From Polycyclovorans sp964425915 (GTDB lineage Bacteria; Pseudomonadota; Gammaproteobacteria; Nevskiales; Nevskiaceae): 64,000 nt of DNA. This document shows, piece after piece, positions 26,046-34,965 of the stretch. The notes beneath the pieces were generated by a model. It saw only the letters and a program-made list of their open reading frames with translations, ran no database searches and was not told the origin of the DNA. Position numbers and translations under genes: made by a program. The stretch lies in NCBI GenBank assembly GCA_964425915.1, contig CAYROO010000004.1, positions 248,001 through 312,000 of the forward strand, written 5' to 3'. Position 1 is the stretch's first letter, and every line of letters begins with the position of its first letter.

Positions 26046-26624
26046 ATGAAATTGAATCTGTGGGTCCCCGCCTTGCTCGCCATGGCGGTCGCCGCCCCGG
26101 CCAAGGCTGCCGTGGTCGACATCAACCTGGGGGATGACAGTTTTGCCGGCAAGTTCTCCGGGCCGCTGCCGCAAGTCGGGGGTACCGGCGCTCAGTACGA
26201 CCTCGGCGTACTGGTCCGCCCTGATGACGAGCCGAACGATCTGCTGCAGGTCTATGGCGGTTTTTTGCTGACCGGCGATGCCGGTGCCCGCAACTTCGAT
26301 CTCGCCGCCGGGCTGGGTGCGCGGCTGATCTACATAGACCGCGACGTCGTCGATGGCGGCGCCTTTGCCCTCGGCGGCCAGCTCGAAGCCCGTTTGCCAC
26401 AGGCCAATCGGGTCAGCTTCAGCGCTTACGGCTACTACGCACCCAGCATCACCGCTTTCGCCGATTTTGACGGCTATGCCGAAATCGGCGGCGACATCGG
26501 CTATGAAGTGATTCGCGGCGGCTCGATCTACATCGGTGGGCGCTATGTCCGTCACGATTACGATGTGGGCGGCAAGGACACCGTGGACAACGGGATGCAC
26601 ATCGGTCTACGGCTGAAATTCTGA
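26046..26624 (+). CDS. yfaZ: YfaZ family outer membrane protein
   Basis: A 192-residue exported protein. Residues 1-22 are a signal peptide (cleavage after AKA). The rest alternates hydrophobic and polar residues in short strands (for example FSAYGYYAPS, SIYIGGRYVRHDYDVGG) and ends in a phenylalanine (GLRLKF), the outer membrane beta-barrel signal. The overall pattern fits the YfaZ precursor family of small barrels with unknown cargo. It starts 23 bases after lpdA and ends seven bases before yebC. Confidence 0.8.
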   Translation: MKLNLWVPALLAMAVAAPAKAAVVDINLGDDSFAGKFSGPLPQVGGTGAQYDLGVLVRPDDEPNDLLQVYGGFLLTGDAGARNFDLAAGLGARLIYIDRDVVDGGAFALGGQLEARLPQANRVSFSAYGYYAPSITAFADFDGYAEIGGDIGYEVIRGGSIYIGGRYVRHDYDVGGKDTVDNGMHIGLRLKF

Positions 26625-26631
26625 GGACACT

Positions 26632-27351
26632 ATGGGTCGTGGACCGAGTATTGCCGCCCGCAAAGGCGCATCGGATGCCCAGCGCGGGCGCCTGTTCACC
26701 AAGTTGATTCGGGAAATCTCGATGGCCGCCCGCACCGGCGGCGTCGACCCCGAGAGCAATGGCCGTCTCAGCCTCGCGATCAGCAAGGCGCTGGGGGCGA
26801 ACATGCCCAAGGACACCATCGAGCGCGCGATCAAACGCGCCGCCGGTGAGGGTGCGGATGCCACCCAGGAGATCCGCTACGAGGGCTATGCGCCGGGCGG
26901 TGTGGCGGTGATGGTCGACTGTATGACCGACAACCCGACGCGAACGGTTGCAGAAGTCCGCCATGCCTTCTCCAAGCATGGCGGCAGTCTGGGGACCAGC
27001 GGGTCGGTGGCGTACCTGTTCAGCGAGCAGGGGCAACTGGTCATCGACACCGGCAGCGATGCCGCGCTTGAGGAACGCATCCTCGAAGCTGCGCTGGAAG
27101 CCGGTGCCGACGATGTCATCAGCGAAGACGGCTACACCGAGGTGGTGACCGCCCCCGCAGCGTTTGCCACGGTGAAGTCGGCGATCGACGCGCTGGGGAT
27201 CAGCTACCTGGAGGCCTCAGTGGGGCAGCGCGCGGCCACCCAGGTGGCGGTGGCGGGCGATGATGCCGATGCCGTCGCCAAGTTGCTGGAGCGTCTGGAG
27301 TCGCTGGACGACGTCCAGGAGGTCTACAGCAACGCCGAGCTGCCGGCCTGA
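26632..27351 (+). CDS. yebC: YebC/PmpR family transcriptional or translational regulator
   Basis: A 239-residue cytosolic protein of the YebC family. The N-terminus has the KGASDAQRGRLFTKLIREI region, and the central part the DCMTDNPTRTVAEVRHAFSKHGG stretch diagnostic of the family; the start MGRGPSIAARKGA is a slight variant of the usual MAGHSKWANI. Members regulate genes such as quorum-sensing and ruv operons, and some relieve ribosome stalling at proline runs. The position immediately before ruvC is the common gammaproteobacterial arrangement. Confidence 0.93.
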   Translation: MGRGPSIAARKGASDAQRGRLFTKLIREISMAARTGGVDPESNGRLSLAISKALGANMPKDTIERAIKRAAGEGADATQEIRYEGYAPGGVAVMVDCMTDNPTRTVAEVRHAFSKHGGSLGTSGSVAYLFSEQGQLVIDTGSDAALEERILEAALEAGADDVISEDGYTEVVTAPAAFATVKSAIDALGISYLEASVGQRAATQVAVAGDDADAVAKLLERLESLDDVQEVYSNAELPA

Positions 27352-27355
27352 TCCC

Positions 27356-27865
27356 TTGGCGATCATACTCGGGGTGGATCCCGGCTCGCGCCACACCGGC
27401 TTTGGCGTGATCGAAGTGCAAGGCCAACAGCACCGCCTGGTCGAGTGCGGGCGGATCCGCAGCATTGATGGCGCCATGGCGGAGCGGCTGCGGACGATTT
27501 TTCAGTCGCTGTCAGCGGTGATTGCGCGTAGTCACCCCGACGAAGCCGCGCTGGAAGAGACCTTCGTCAACAAGGTGAACGCCGCCAGCGCCCTGGTGCT
27601 GGGGCAGGCGCGTGGGGCGGCCTTCTGTGCCCTGGGCAGCGCCGGCCTGACGGTGGCCGAGTACCAGCCCTCCCAGGTCAAGCAGGCGGTGACCGGCAGC
27701 GGCCGCGCCGACAAGGCGCAGGTGCAGCAGATGGTCAAGCTGCTGCTGCGACTGGACACCGTACCACCGACCGATGCCGCGGACGCCTTGGCGGTGGCGA
27801 TCACTCATGCCCAGGTCCGGCGCCTGCGCGCTACCGGGCTGGCGCCCAAGGGCTCGTGGAAGTGA
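27356..27865 (+). CDS. ruvC: Holliday junction endonuclease RuvC
   Basis: A 169-residue resolvase that cuts Holliday junctions symmetrically. The acidic active site is complete: Asp8 in ILGVDPGS, Glu67 in AALEE, and Asp140 and Asp143 in PTDAADALA. I chose the TTG at 27356, five bases after the yebC stop, since it gives the family N-terminus (AIILGVDPGSRHTG). Works with RuvAB, encoded downstream. Confidence 0.95.
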   Translation: MAIILGVDPGSRHTGFGVIEVQGQQHRLVECGRIRSIDGAMAERLRTIFQSLSAVIARSHPDEAALEETFVNKVNAASALVLGQARGAAFCALGSAGLTVAEYQPSQVKQAVTGSGRADKAQVQQMVKLLLRLDTVPPTDAADALAVAITHAQVRRLRATGLAPKGSWK

Positions 27866-27929
27866 GCCGCTGCGGCAGGATGCCCGGCGATGGTGTAGCG
27901 TCGCGGCTTCACTCAGCGGATGTGCGTTC

Positions 27930-28520
27930 ATGATCGGCCGGCTCAGCGGCACCCTGGTGGCCAAGCAGCCACCGCAGTTGATGGTGGATGTCGGCGGCGT
28001 GGGCTACGAGGTCGAGGCGCCGATGTCGACCTTCTACAAGCTGCCGTCTCTGGGCGAGAAAGTGACCTTACACACCCACCTCACCGTACGTGAGGATGCC
28101 CATTTGTTGTTCGGATTTGCCAGCCAGGGCGAGAAGACGCTGTTCCGCGAGTTGATCCGGGTGTCGGCGATCGGCCCGAAGCTGGCGCTGGCCATCCTGT
28201 CCGGCATCGGCGTGGAGGAGTTCTGGCAGGTGATTCGCGCCGGCGACACGGTACGGTTCTCCAAGCTGCCGGGCATCGGCAAGAAGACCGCCGAGCGTCT
28301 GGTCGTGGAGATGCGGGACAAGGCCGGGCAGGGGACGGTGCCGGGCCGCGGCAGCGCCGGTCAGCCGGTGACGATGGGACCCTTGCAGGAGGCCCGCGCG
28401 GCCCTGACGGCACTGGGATACAAACCCGCCGAGGTTGACCGCTTGACCGAGGCGGTTTACGAGGACGGGATGCGCACCGAACAGATCATCCAGGACGCGC
28501 TGAAGCGCGCAGCACGATGA
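27930..28520 (+). CDS. ruvA: Holliday junction branch migration protein RuvA
   Basis: A 196-residue protein that tetramerises on Holliday junctions and recruits RuvB. The N-terminal OB fold begins MIGRLSGTLVAK. Helix-hairpin-helix motifs follow (ISGIGPKLALAIL-type and LPGIGKKTAERLVVEM), and the C-terminal RuvB-binding domain (about 150-196) comes after a glycine-rich linker. ATG 27930 gives the family start; the much longer open frame upstream overlaps ruvC. The stop overlaps the ruvB start. Confidence 0.96.
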   Translation: MIGRLSGTLVAKQPPQLMVDVGGVGYEVEAPMSTFYKLPSLGEKVTLHTHLTVREDAHLLFGFASQGEKTLFRELIRVSAIGPKLALAILSGIGVEEFWQVIRAGDTVRFSKLPGIGKKTAERLVVEMRDKAGQGTVPGRGSAGQPVTMGPLQEARAALTALGYKPAEVDRLTEAVYEDGMRTEQIIQDALKRAAR

Positions 28521-29554
28521 CGGATGACAGCGAACGGCTGCTGTCCGGCAGCGCACGTGGCGAGGAGGAGCGCGTGGAACGCGCCATCCGTCCGCAACTG
28601 CTCGCGGACTACGTCGGCCAGCCGCGGGTGGTCGAGCAGATGGGTATCGCCATCGAGGCGGCCCGGCGCCGCGCTGAGGCGCTGGACCACGTGCTGATCT
28701 TTGGCCCGCCGGGTCTGGGCAAGACCACGCTGGCGCACATCCTCGCCCAGGAGATGGGCGTCAATCTGCGCCAGACCTCAGGGCCGGTGCTGGAGCGGGC
28801 TGGCGATCTGGCGGCCCTGCTGACCAACCTCGAACCCCATGACCTGCTGTTCGTCGACGAGATTCACCGGCTGTCGCCGGTGGTGGAGGAAGTCCTGTAC
28901 CCGGCGATGGAGGACTACCAGCTCGACATCGTGATCGGCGAGGGTCCGGCAGCCCGTTCGATTCGGCTCGATCTGCCGCCGTTCACGCTGGTCGGGGCCA
29001 CCACTCGTGCCGGCAGCCTCACCAGCCCGTTGCGGGACCGCTTCGGCATCGTGCAGCGGCTGGAGTTCTACAGCGAGGGCGACCTCACCCATATCGTGGC
29101 GCGCGCCGCCGGCATTCTGCAGGTGCCGATCGAAGCGGAGGGCGCCCGTGAGATCGCGCGCCGTGCCCGCGGCACGCCACGGATCGCCAACCGCTTGCTG
29201 CGGCGGGTCCGTGACTACGCCGAAGTGCGTGGGGCGGGGGTGGTGACGGCCGCCGTGGCAGGCGAGGCATTGAAGCTGTTGGAAGTCGATACCAACGGGT
29301 TCGATCTGATGGATCGGCGCCTGCTGATGGCCTTGATCGAGCGCTTCGATGGCGGCCCCGCCGGGCTCGACAATCTCGCCGCAGCCATTGGCGAAGCGCG
29401 TGACACCATCGAGGACGTCATCGAACCGTTCCTGATTCAGCAGGGCTATTTGATGCGTACACCGCGAGGGCGGGTGGCGGGACGCCTGGCCTACCAGCAC
29501 TACGGGCTGAAGATGCCGGAACGGCTCTCGGTCCCCGACCTGTTCAGCGAATGA
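28517..29554 (+). CDS. ruvB: Holliday junction helicase RuvB
   Basis: A 345-residue AAA+ motor that drives branch migration. Walker A GPPGLGKTTLAH (near 64-75), Walker B LLFVDEIHRL, the RuvB signature with RTSGPVLE-like QTSGPVLERAGDLAALLTNL, and a C-terminal winged-helix domain ending FLIQQGYLMRTPRGR. Overlaps ruvA by four bases and ybgC by four bases, so the whole set is coupled. Confidence 0.97.
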   Translation: MTDDSERLLSGSARGEEERVERAIRPQLLADYVGQPRVVEQMGIAIEAARRRAEALDHVLIFGPPGLGKTTLAHILAQEMGVNLRQTSGPVLERAGDLAALLTNLEPHDLLFVDEIHRLSPVVEEVLYPAMEDYQLDIVIGEGPAARSIRLDLPPFTLVGATTRAGSLTSPLRDRFGIVQRLEFYSEGDLTHIVARAAGILQVPIEAEGAREIARRARGTPRIANRLLRRVRDYAEVRGAGVVTAAVAGEALKLLEVDTNGFDLMDRRLLMALIERFDGGPAGLDNLAAAIGEARDTIEDVIEPFLIQQGYLMRTPRGRVAGRLAYQHYGLKMPERLSVPDLFSE

Positions 29555-29943
29555 GCCGCCGTTTCGACTGGACCGTTCGGGTCTACTACGAGGATACCGA
29601 CGCCAGTGGAGTGGTCTATCACGCCAATTATCTACGCTGGTTCGAGCGTGCGCGCACCGAGTGGCTAAGGGCCCTCGGCGGGCACCAGCAGCAACTGCTT
29701 GAGTCCGCTGGCGTGGCGTTCACGGTGTCGCATCTCGATATTCACTACCGCCGACCGGCACGACTGGATGACCTGCTGCGGGTGGAGACCGAGGTCACCG
29801 AGGTGCGTCGGGCCAGCCTGCACTTCCTTCAGCGCCTGCTGCGAGCGGAAGACAACCTGCTTTTGTCGGAAGTCAAGGTCCGCGCTGGGTGTGTGGACTA
29901 CAAAAATTTTCGGCCGCGCGCGTTACCGCCGCTCACGTTTTAG
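29551..29943 (+). CDS. ybgC: Tol-Pal-associated acyl-CoA thioesterase YbgC
   Basis: A 130-residue hot-dog thioesterase. The active-site segment YYEDTDASGVVYHANYL has Asp17 and His24 of the YbgC family. It hydrolyses acyl-CoA or acts with acyl carrier protein near the inner membrane and is the usual first gene of the tol-pal cluster. Here a gap of about 115 bases, unusually AT-rich in its first part, separates it from tolQ, which may hold a tol promoter; I see no strong -35/-10 pair in it. Confidence 0.93.
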   Translation: MSRRFDWTVRVYYEDTDASGVVYHANYLRWFERARTEWLRALGGHQQQLLESAGVAFTVSHLDIHYRRPARLDDLLRVETEVTEVRRASLHFLQRLLRAEDNLLLSEVKVRAGCVDYKNFRPRALPPLTF

Positions 29944-30058
29944 TTCAGAATATTGCGGTGCAACGGCAGTTTACCGGTCATTTTGCTTGCATTGAATGAC
30001 TTCGCACCATTGCTGAAGCCGCTCTATCCCGACTCCAGAGGCCCCACGAGGACCCGGT

Positions 30059-30742
30059 ATGACCCCCGATATGTCCTTCACCCATCTGATTGCCAGCGCC
30101 AGCCTGCTTGCACAGCTCGTGCTGGTCCTGCTGTTGATGGCGTCCGTTCTGTCCTGGGCGATGATCTTCGCCAAGCGCACGCTGCTGAAGCGCATCGGTG
30201 ATGCCGCCGAAGCCTTTGAGGACAAGTTCTGGAGTGGCGGCAACCTGGCGGACCTGTATGAGAGCGTGCGTCGCGACAAGTCGCTGGAGGGTGTCGCTGC
30301 GATCTTCAGCGCAGGCTACGAGGAATACACCCGCCAGCAAACCAGTGGTCGACTCGACCCGGACGACGCCATCGCGGCCATCCAGCGGCAGATGCGGGTG
30401 GCCCAGGTGCGCGAGGTTGAGCGCGTCGAGAACGGCTTGGCCATGCTCGCCACCATTGGTTCGGTCAGTCCCTATGTCGGCCTTTTCGGCACGGTGTGGG
30501 GGATCATGAATGCCTTCATCGGCATCGGTCAGATGCAGAATGCGTCCCTCGCCGTGGTGGCGCCGGGGATCGCCGAGGCCCTGATTGCCACCGCCATGGG
30601 TCTGGTGGCCGCCATTCCGGCCTACATTGCCTACAACTTCTTTACCCGCGGGGTGGAGCGCCTGGAAAACCGCTACGCCACCTTCGCCGACGAGATGGTG
30701 GGCATCGTTGAACGCAGTCTGCGCCACGGCGCACGGACCTGA
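30059..30742 (+). CDS. tolQ: Tol-Pal proton channel subunit TolQ
   Basis: A 227-residue inner membrane protein of the MotA/TolQ/ExbB family. There are three membrane helices (about 17-38, 138-160 and 172-195), with the conserved GLFGTVWGIM and the AEALIATAMGL stretch that line the proton pathway. With TolR it energises TolA for outer membrane constriction during division. Confidence 0.96.
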   Translation: MTPDMSFTHLIASASLLAQLVLVLLLMASVLSWAMIFAKRTLLKRIGDAAEAFEDKFWSGGNLADLYESVRRDKSLEGVAAIFSAGYEEYTRQQTSGRLDPDDAIAAIQRQMRVAQVREVERVENGLAMLATIGSVSPYVGLFGTVWGIMNAFIGIGQMQNASLAVVAPGIAEALIATAMGLVAAIPAYIAYNFFTRGVERLENRYATFADEMVGIVERSLRHGART

Positions 30743-30755
30743 GGGAGGGCACATC

Positions 30756-31172
30756 ATGGCCCGCCGCAAGCTCACCTCCGAGATCAACGTCGTCCCCTAT
30801 ATCGACGTCATGCTGGTGCTGCTGGTCATCTTTATGGTGACCGCGCCGTTGTTGACGCAGGGGATCGAGGTCGATCTGCCGAAGACGGCATCCCAGACGC
30901 TTTCGGCGCAACAGGAGCCGACCATCGTGTCGGTGGATATCCAGGGTAACTTCTATCTCAATCGCGGCGATGACCCGGAAGCCGCATTGGATGAGGCTGA
31001 GTTGGCGCGACTGGTCGGCATTCTGGTGCGCAAGCAGCCGGACGAGCTGATCCTGGTGGAGGGTGACGGCAAGGCCGAGTACGCCGCCGTTGCCAAGGCG
31101 ATGGGCGTCCTGCAGAGCGTTGGCGTCAAGAAGATCGGATTCGTCACCGACCCCGCCGAGATCAATCGCTAA
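30756..31172 (+). CDS. tolR: Tol-Pal proton channel subunit TolR
   Basis: A 138-residue ExbD/TolR protein. One membrane helix (about 17-37) contains the proton-carrying Asp17 within PYIDVMLVLLVIFM. The periplasmic domain runs about 45-138. The ATG at 30756 follows GGGAGGGC, 13 bases after tolQ. The open frame continues upstream inside tolQ but is not the gene. Confidence 0.95.
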   Translation: MARRKLTSEINVVPYIDVMLVLLVIFMVTAPLLTQGIEVDLPKTASQTLSAQQEPTIVSVDIQGNFYLNRGDDPEAALDEAELARLVGILVRKQPDELILVEGDGKAEYAAVAKAMGVLQSVGVKKIGFVTDPAEINR

Positions 31173-31178
31173 GATCCC

Positions 31179-32135
31179 ATGGAGCTGCGTCCCCGGCATG
31201 TCTGGTCTGCGGTGGCCGCCCATGTGGTGGTGGCGCTGCTGTTGTTGCTGACCCAGTGGTTGCACCCAACGCCGGAAGTGCCGCCGGTGATGGAGGTGGT
31301 ATTCGTGCCGCCGCCCAGTGAGAAGCCCACCCCCACCGTGCCGCCCACACCGGTACCGACGCCGCCGCCCACGCCGCCGCCAACCCCGCCGCCAACCCCG
31401 CCGCCAACACCGAAGCCCACCCCGCAACCGACGCCGGATCCGGCCCGGGATCTGGCCAAGTTCACGGACGGCATCATTCGTAAGCTGGCCTGTGGCAACC
31501 TGCCACAGCTGCGTGAGGAAGCGGCTGCTGCGGCCACCGCTGCGCAGCGGCAGGCGGCGGAGAAGCTGATCGCCCAGAAAGCGGCCGACTGTGCGCGCGA
31601 AGAAGCCGAGAAGCAGAAAAAGCTTGAAGCCGAGCGCAAAGCGCAGGAGCGCAAACAGCGCGAGGAAGCCGAACGCAAGGAGCAGGAGCGCAAGCAGCGT
31701 GAGGAACAGGAACGTCGGGCCGCCATGCAGGCCGCCTTAGAGGCCGAGCGCCAAGCGCGCGAGCAGGCCGAGCTTCAGGCGCGGCAGTCGGCCTTGGAAG
31801 CGCAGTTGCAGGCCGAAGCGGCCGCACGAGAGGGTGCCCGCATCGACTCCGAGTTGGCACGCTGGGTGGGTCAGGTCACCGCCATCGTACGCAGCAACAT
31901 TCGACTGCAACCGAACTATGGCGAGAATCTGGTGACACAGATACGGGTCCAACAGCTGCCTGGCGGTACCATCACCACGATTCAGGTCGTACAGTCATCC
32001 GGCAATCCCGGGTATGACCTGGCGGTACAGCGCGCGCTTGAGGTGTCGTCACCGCTGCCACCGATCAATGATCCCGCCGTGTTTGCTCGGGCTCGCGATA
32101 TCATATTCCGGTTTACACCCAAAGACTTACGCTAA
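31179..32135 (+). CDS. tolA: Tol-Pal energy-transducing protein TolA
   Basis: A 318-residue protein spanning the periplasm. An N-terminal membrane helix (about 9-27) contacts TolQR. A proline-threonine-rich rod (48-88, largely PPPT units) follows, then a long charged helix (about 108-222, rich in Ala, Glu, Lys, Arg) and the C-terminal globular domain (about 225-318) that binds Pal and TolB. The proline rod is an addition compared with E. coli TolA, and two cysteines (Cys105, Cys138) lie in the helical stem. Seven bases separate it from tolR. Confidence 0.93.
   Translation: MELRPRHVWSAVAAHVVVALLLLLTQWLHPTPEVPPVMEVVFVPPPSEKPTPTVPPTPVPTPPPTPPPTPPPTPPPTPKPTPQPTPDPARDLAKFTDGIIRKLACGNLPQLREEAAAAATAAQRQAAEKLIAQKAADCAREEAEKQKKLEAERKAQERKQREEAERKEQERKQREEQERRAAMQAALEAERQAREQAELQARQSALEAQLQAEAAAREGARIDSELARWVGQVTAIVRSNIRLQPNYGENLVTQIRVQQLPGGTITTIQVVQSSGNPGYDLAVQRALEVSSPLPPINDPAVFARARDIIFRFTPKDLR
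31362..31421 (+). repeat. 12-bp tandem repeat inside tolA coding PPPT
   Basis: Units of the type CCGCCGCCAACC: the first (31362-31373) ends CACG, the next three (31374-31409) are nearly identical, and a fifth is diverged. As 12 is a multiple of three, copy number changes would lengthen or shorten the TolA rod without breaking the frame. Confidence 0.85.
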
Positions 32136-32144
32136 GGTGCTGAT

Positions 32145-33449
32145 GTGATTTGTGAACTGACGAAGGTCTTGACCCGTGGGCTGGCAGCGATGCTGGCACT
32201 GCTATCGTTATCGGCGCAGGCCCAGCTGGAGATTACCGTCACCGGCGGTGTCGAGCGCGCTGCGCCGATCGCCATCGTGCCGTTCAGCACCCCCGAAAGC
32301 GTTGATTTCGACGTCGCCCGCATCATTGAGGCGGATCTCAGCCGCACCGGTCTGTTCGACACCCTGGCGCGTGAGGACATGCTGGAACGTCCCAATGACA
32401 TCGCCCAGTTCAACAGCGCCAATTGGCGTGCGGTGGGCATGGACAACGTGGTGGTCGGGCAGTTGCGACTGGACCCCACCACCGGCAACGTTGGGGCGCG
32501 ATTCTGGCTGGTGGACGCGCTGCGCAACCAACAGTTGCTCGGCTACGACATGCCGGCGGTGCCGCCTGCGCAACTGCGCTATCTCGCCCACCAGATCGCC
32601 GACCTGATCTTCGAAAAGCTCACCGGATTCCCAGGGGCCTTCAACACCCGAATTGCCTATGTGGCGGCCGCGGGGCTGGGCTATCAGCGCCGCTTTGAAC
32701 TGATCATCGCGGACGCGGATGGTTACAACCCGCGGACCGTGGCCACCTCCCGTGAACCGATCATGTCCCCGTCGTGGGCACCGGATCGTCGCCACATCGC
32801 CTACGTTGGCTACGAGCGCGGCCGTTCGGCGGTCTACATCCATGAGCTGGAATCCGGCAAGGTGCGCAAGCTGGTGTCGGAGCGAGGCATCAACGGATCC
32901 CCGGCCTGGTCTCCCGATGGCCGCCGCATGGCGGTGACCCTGTCGTTCGAGAACAACCCCGATATCTACGTGATCGATCTCAGCAGCGGCGAGCGCATTC
33001 GCCTCACCGACCACTTCGGAATCGATACTGAGCCCGCCTGGGCGCCGGATGGCGAATCGCTGGTGTTCACCTCGGACCGCGGTGGGCAGCCGCAGATCTA
33101 CCGGATCGCCGCCACGGGCGGCAACCCCGAACGCATCACCTTTGACGGTCGGCAGAACCTCAAGGCCAGCTACTCGCCGGATGGCAAGAGCATGGTGATG
33201 GTGAATTACGACCAGGGGAGCTATCGTATTGCCATGATGGACGTCGATTCCCGTCGGCTGACCAAGCTGACCGACGGCCGTCTCGATGAGGCGCCCGGCT
33301 TTGCGCCCAACGGAGCGGTCATTATTTACGCCACGCAAAGCGGCGGTACCGCCGAGCTGGCAACGGTTTCCCTGGACGGTCGGGTCAAGACCCGACTGCG
33401 CCAGGCGGGTGACGTGCGCGAACCGGCGTGGTCGCCACTGGCCCGTTAA
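32145..33449 (+). CDS. tolB: Tol-Pal periplasmic protein TolB
   Basis: A 434-residue periplasmic protein. A signal peptide (about 1-26, ending AQA) precedes an N-terminal alpha/beta domain (about 28-160) and a six-bladed beta propeller with repeated PxWSPDG-type blades (SPSWAPDRRHIAY, GSPAWSPDGRRMA, EPAWAPDGESLVF). TolB binds Pal and TolA. The start is a GTG at 32145. Confidence 0.96.
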   Translation: MICELTKVLTRGLAAMLALLSLSAQAQLEITVTGGVERAAPIAIVPFSTPESVDFDVARIIEADLSRTGLFDTLAREDMLERPNDIAQFNSANWRAVGMDNVVVGQLRLDPTTGNVGARFWLVDALRNQQLLGYDMPAVPPAQLRYLAHQIADLIFEKLTGFPGAFNTRIAYVAAAGLGYQRRFELIIADADGYNPRTVATSREPIMSPSWAPDRRHIAYVGYERGRSAVYIHELESGKVRKLVSERGINGSPAWSPDGRRMAVTLSFENNPDIYVIDLSSGERIRLTDHFGIDTEPAWAPDGESLVFTSDRGGQPQIYRIAATGGNPERITFDGRQNLKASYSPDGKSMVMVNYDQGSYRIAMMDVDSRRLTKLTDGRLDEAPGFAPNGAVIIYATQSGGTAELATVSLDGRVKTRLRQAGDVREPAWSPLAR

Positions 33450-33496
33450 ACCTTTCCACGCCTGAATGCGGTTCAATGCTTTTTAGGAGCACTGGT

Positions 33497-34030
33497 ATGT
33501 TGACCCTACGGACGGCCCTCTTTGCGGCAGTCGTTGTAACCCTCTCCGCCTGCGCAGGCGGCAACAAGGACAAGATTGATGCACGCAACACCGGTGCCGG
33601 ATCCAGCACCGCAGGCACCCTGCCGTACACCGGTAGCGCGCCGCAGTCGCTCGGCGGCAATACCGGGGCGGCACAGAACCAGTCCGAGCTGGCCGGGCGG
33701 CTGACCCAGAACGTGGTCTATTTTGAGTTCGACAGCGCCGAACTCAGCGCTGACGGTGCCCGTGTGGTCGAGGTTTATGGGGGCTACCTGGCCGCCAATC
33801 CGGCGATGAAGGTGCGCCTCGAAGGACACACCGACGAACGTGGTACCCGCGAGTACAACATCGGTCTCGGTGAGCGTCGCGCCGTGTCGGTGGAGCAGGC
33901 TCTGCTGCGTGCCGGCGCTACGCCGTCACAGCTCAGCGTGGTGAGCTATGGCGAAGAACGGCCAGTCGCGGTCGGTTCCAGCGAGTCCGATTGGGCGCAG
34001 AACCGTCGCGTCGAGATCGTCCGCCAGTAA
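33497..34030 (+). CDS. pal: Peptidoglycan-associated lipoprotein Pal
   Basis: A 177-residue outer membrane lipoprotein. The signal peptide ends in the lipobox LSAC with lipidated Cys19. The C-terminal OmpA-like domain (about 70-177) has FEFDSAEL and the peptidoglycan-binding GHTDERGTREYN motif. Residue +2 after the Cys is Ala, consistent with outer membrane sorting. Start ATG 33497 follows a TAGGAGC ribosome binding site. Confidence 0.97.
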   Translation: MLTLRTALFAAVVVTLSACAGGNKDKIDARNTGAGSSTAGTLPYTGSAPQSLGGNTGAAQNQSELAGRLTQNVVYFEFDSAELSADGARVVEVYGGYLAANPAMKVRLEGHTDERGTREYNIGLGERRAVSVEQALLRAGATPSQLSVVSYGEERPVAVGSSESDWAQNRRVEIVRQ

Positions 34031-34053
34031 GCCCAGGTCGCGAGGAGATCGCC

Positions 34054-34902
34054 ATGCGTCGTTTCCATCCCAAGCTCGTCGGTATCGCCGGCCTCTCCGT
34101 GCTGATGCTGTCGGCCTGTGCCGGCCCCGCCGGCATCAGTGGCGGCGGTGACGCTCTATCGCCTGAAGAGCGGCGCCTGCAGGCGGTGGAGAACAAGATG
34201 GCCGCGGTGCAGCGGCGATTCGATGTGCTCGACTCCTCGCGGACCGATGACAATGTTTCGAGTCTTCGCGACGAGTTGCGCGATCTGCGTGGGCAGGTCG
34301 AGAAGCTCAGCTTCGATGTTCAGCAGCTCGACGCGCGCAGCAAGCAGCTTTACGTCGATCTGGATCAGCGGATGCGGACGCTCGAAGGCGGCGCGGCGCC
34401 GGCTTCCGGAGCGGGCTATGGGGTTCTGGCACCGACGGCGCCGCCGTCGGCTGCTGGCGCCACAGTGGCCGCGCCAGCAGCACCTGCTTCAGCGGCCGGC
34501 GTGGTAAAGCTCGGCGCGCAAAATGATCCGGATGAGGAGGCGGCGTATCTCACCACCTTCGATCTGCTCAAGAACGGCAAGTACGACGACGCCATCCAGG
34601 GTTTCAAGGCCCACCTTGAGAAGTATCCGCAGGGGCAGTACGCCGACAATGCGGCGTACTGGCTCGGCGAGGCCAGCTATGTCAAGCGGGACTATGCCGC
34701 GGCGGCAGACGCGTTCAGTCGGGTGGCGACCCGGCACCCGCAATCACCGCGGGCGCCGGATGCGCTTTTCAAGCTGGCGTTGACCCAGCAGGAGCTGAAG
34801 AAGACCGGCGAAGCACGGGCCACGCTCGAACAGGTCATCAGCCGTTATCCCAACTCCAACGCTGCCCGCCTGGCGCAACAGCGGCTTCAGGGCGGCAACT
34901 GA
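34054..34902 (+). CDS. cpoB: Cell division coordinator CpoB (YbgF), with a lipobox
   Basis: A 282-residue periplasmic protein. The N-terminal segment contains MLSAC (18-22), a good lipobox with Cys22, so it may be a lipoprotein, unlike the soluble E. coli CpoB. A coiled coil (about 45-110) mediates trimerisation; an Ala/Pro-rich linker follows, then TPR repeats (about 160-280, with AAYLTTFDLLKNGKYDDAI and later YWLGEASYVKRDY). CpoB links Tol-Pal to peptidoglycan synthesis at the septum. Last gene of the tol-pal operon, followed by a terminator. Confidence 0.92.
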   Translation: MRRFHPKLVGIAGLSVLMLSACAGPAGISGGGDALSPEERRLQAVENKMAAVQRRFDVLDSSRTDDNVSSLRDELRDLRGQVEKLSFDVQQLDARSKQLYVDLDQRMRTLEGGAAPASGAGYGVLAPTAPPSAAGATVAAPAAPASAAGVVKLGAQNDPDEEAAYLTTFDLLKNGKYDDAIQGFKAHLEKYPQGQYADNAAYWLGEASYVKRDYAAAADAFSRVATRHPQSPRAPDALFKLALTQQELKKTGEARATLEQVISRYPNSNAARLAQQRLQGGN

Positions 34903-34920
34903 GGCGGTTCAGGATGGATC

Positions 34921-34955
34921 CGGGGGCCGCCAGCGTGCGGCCCCCGTTTTGTTTT
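34921..34955 (+). terminator. Intrinsic terminator of the tol-pal operon
   Basis: A perfect 10-bp stem (34921-34930 with 34937-34946) with a six-base loop, followed by TTTTGTTTT. It ends the yebC/ruv/tol-pal series just before queE, whose start codon is only 11 bases farther on; queE therefore needs its own initiation or partial read-through. Confidence 0.92.
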
Positions 34956-34965
34956 GAGACAGTGC

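Noticed and set aside
31318..31445. CRISPR-like repeat cluster in tolA
   Set aside because: The 12-bp units are contiguous, lack spacers and encode an in-frame PPPT rod.
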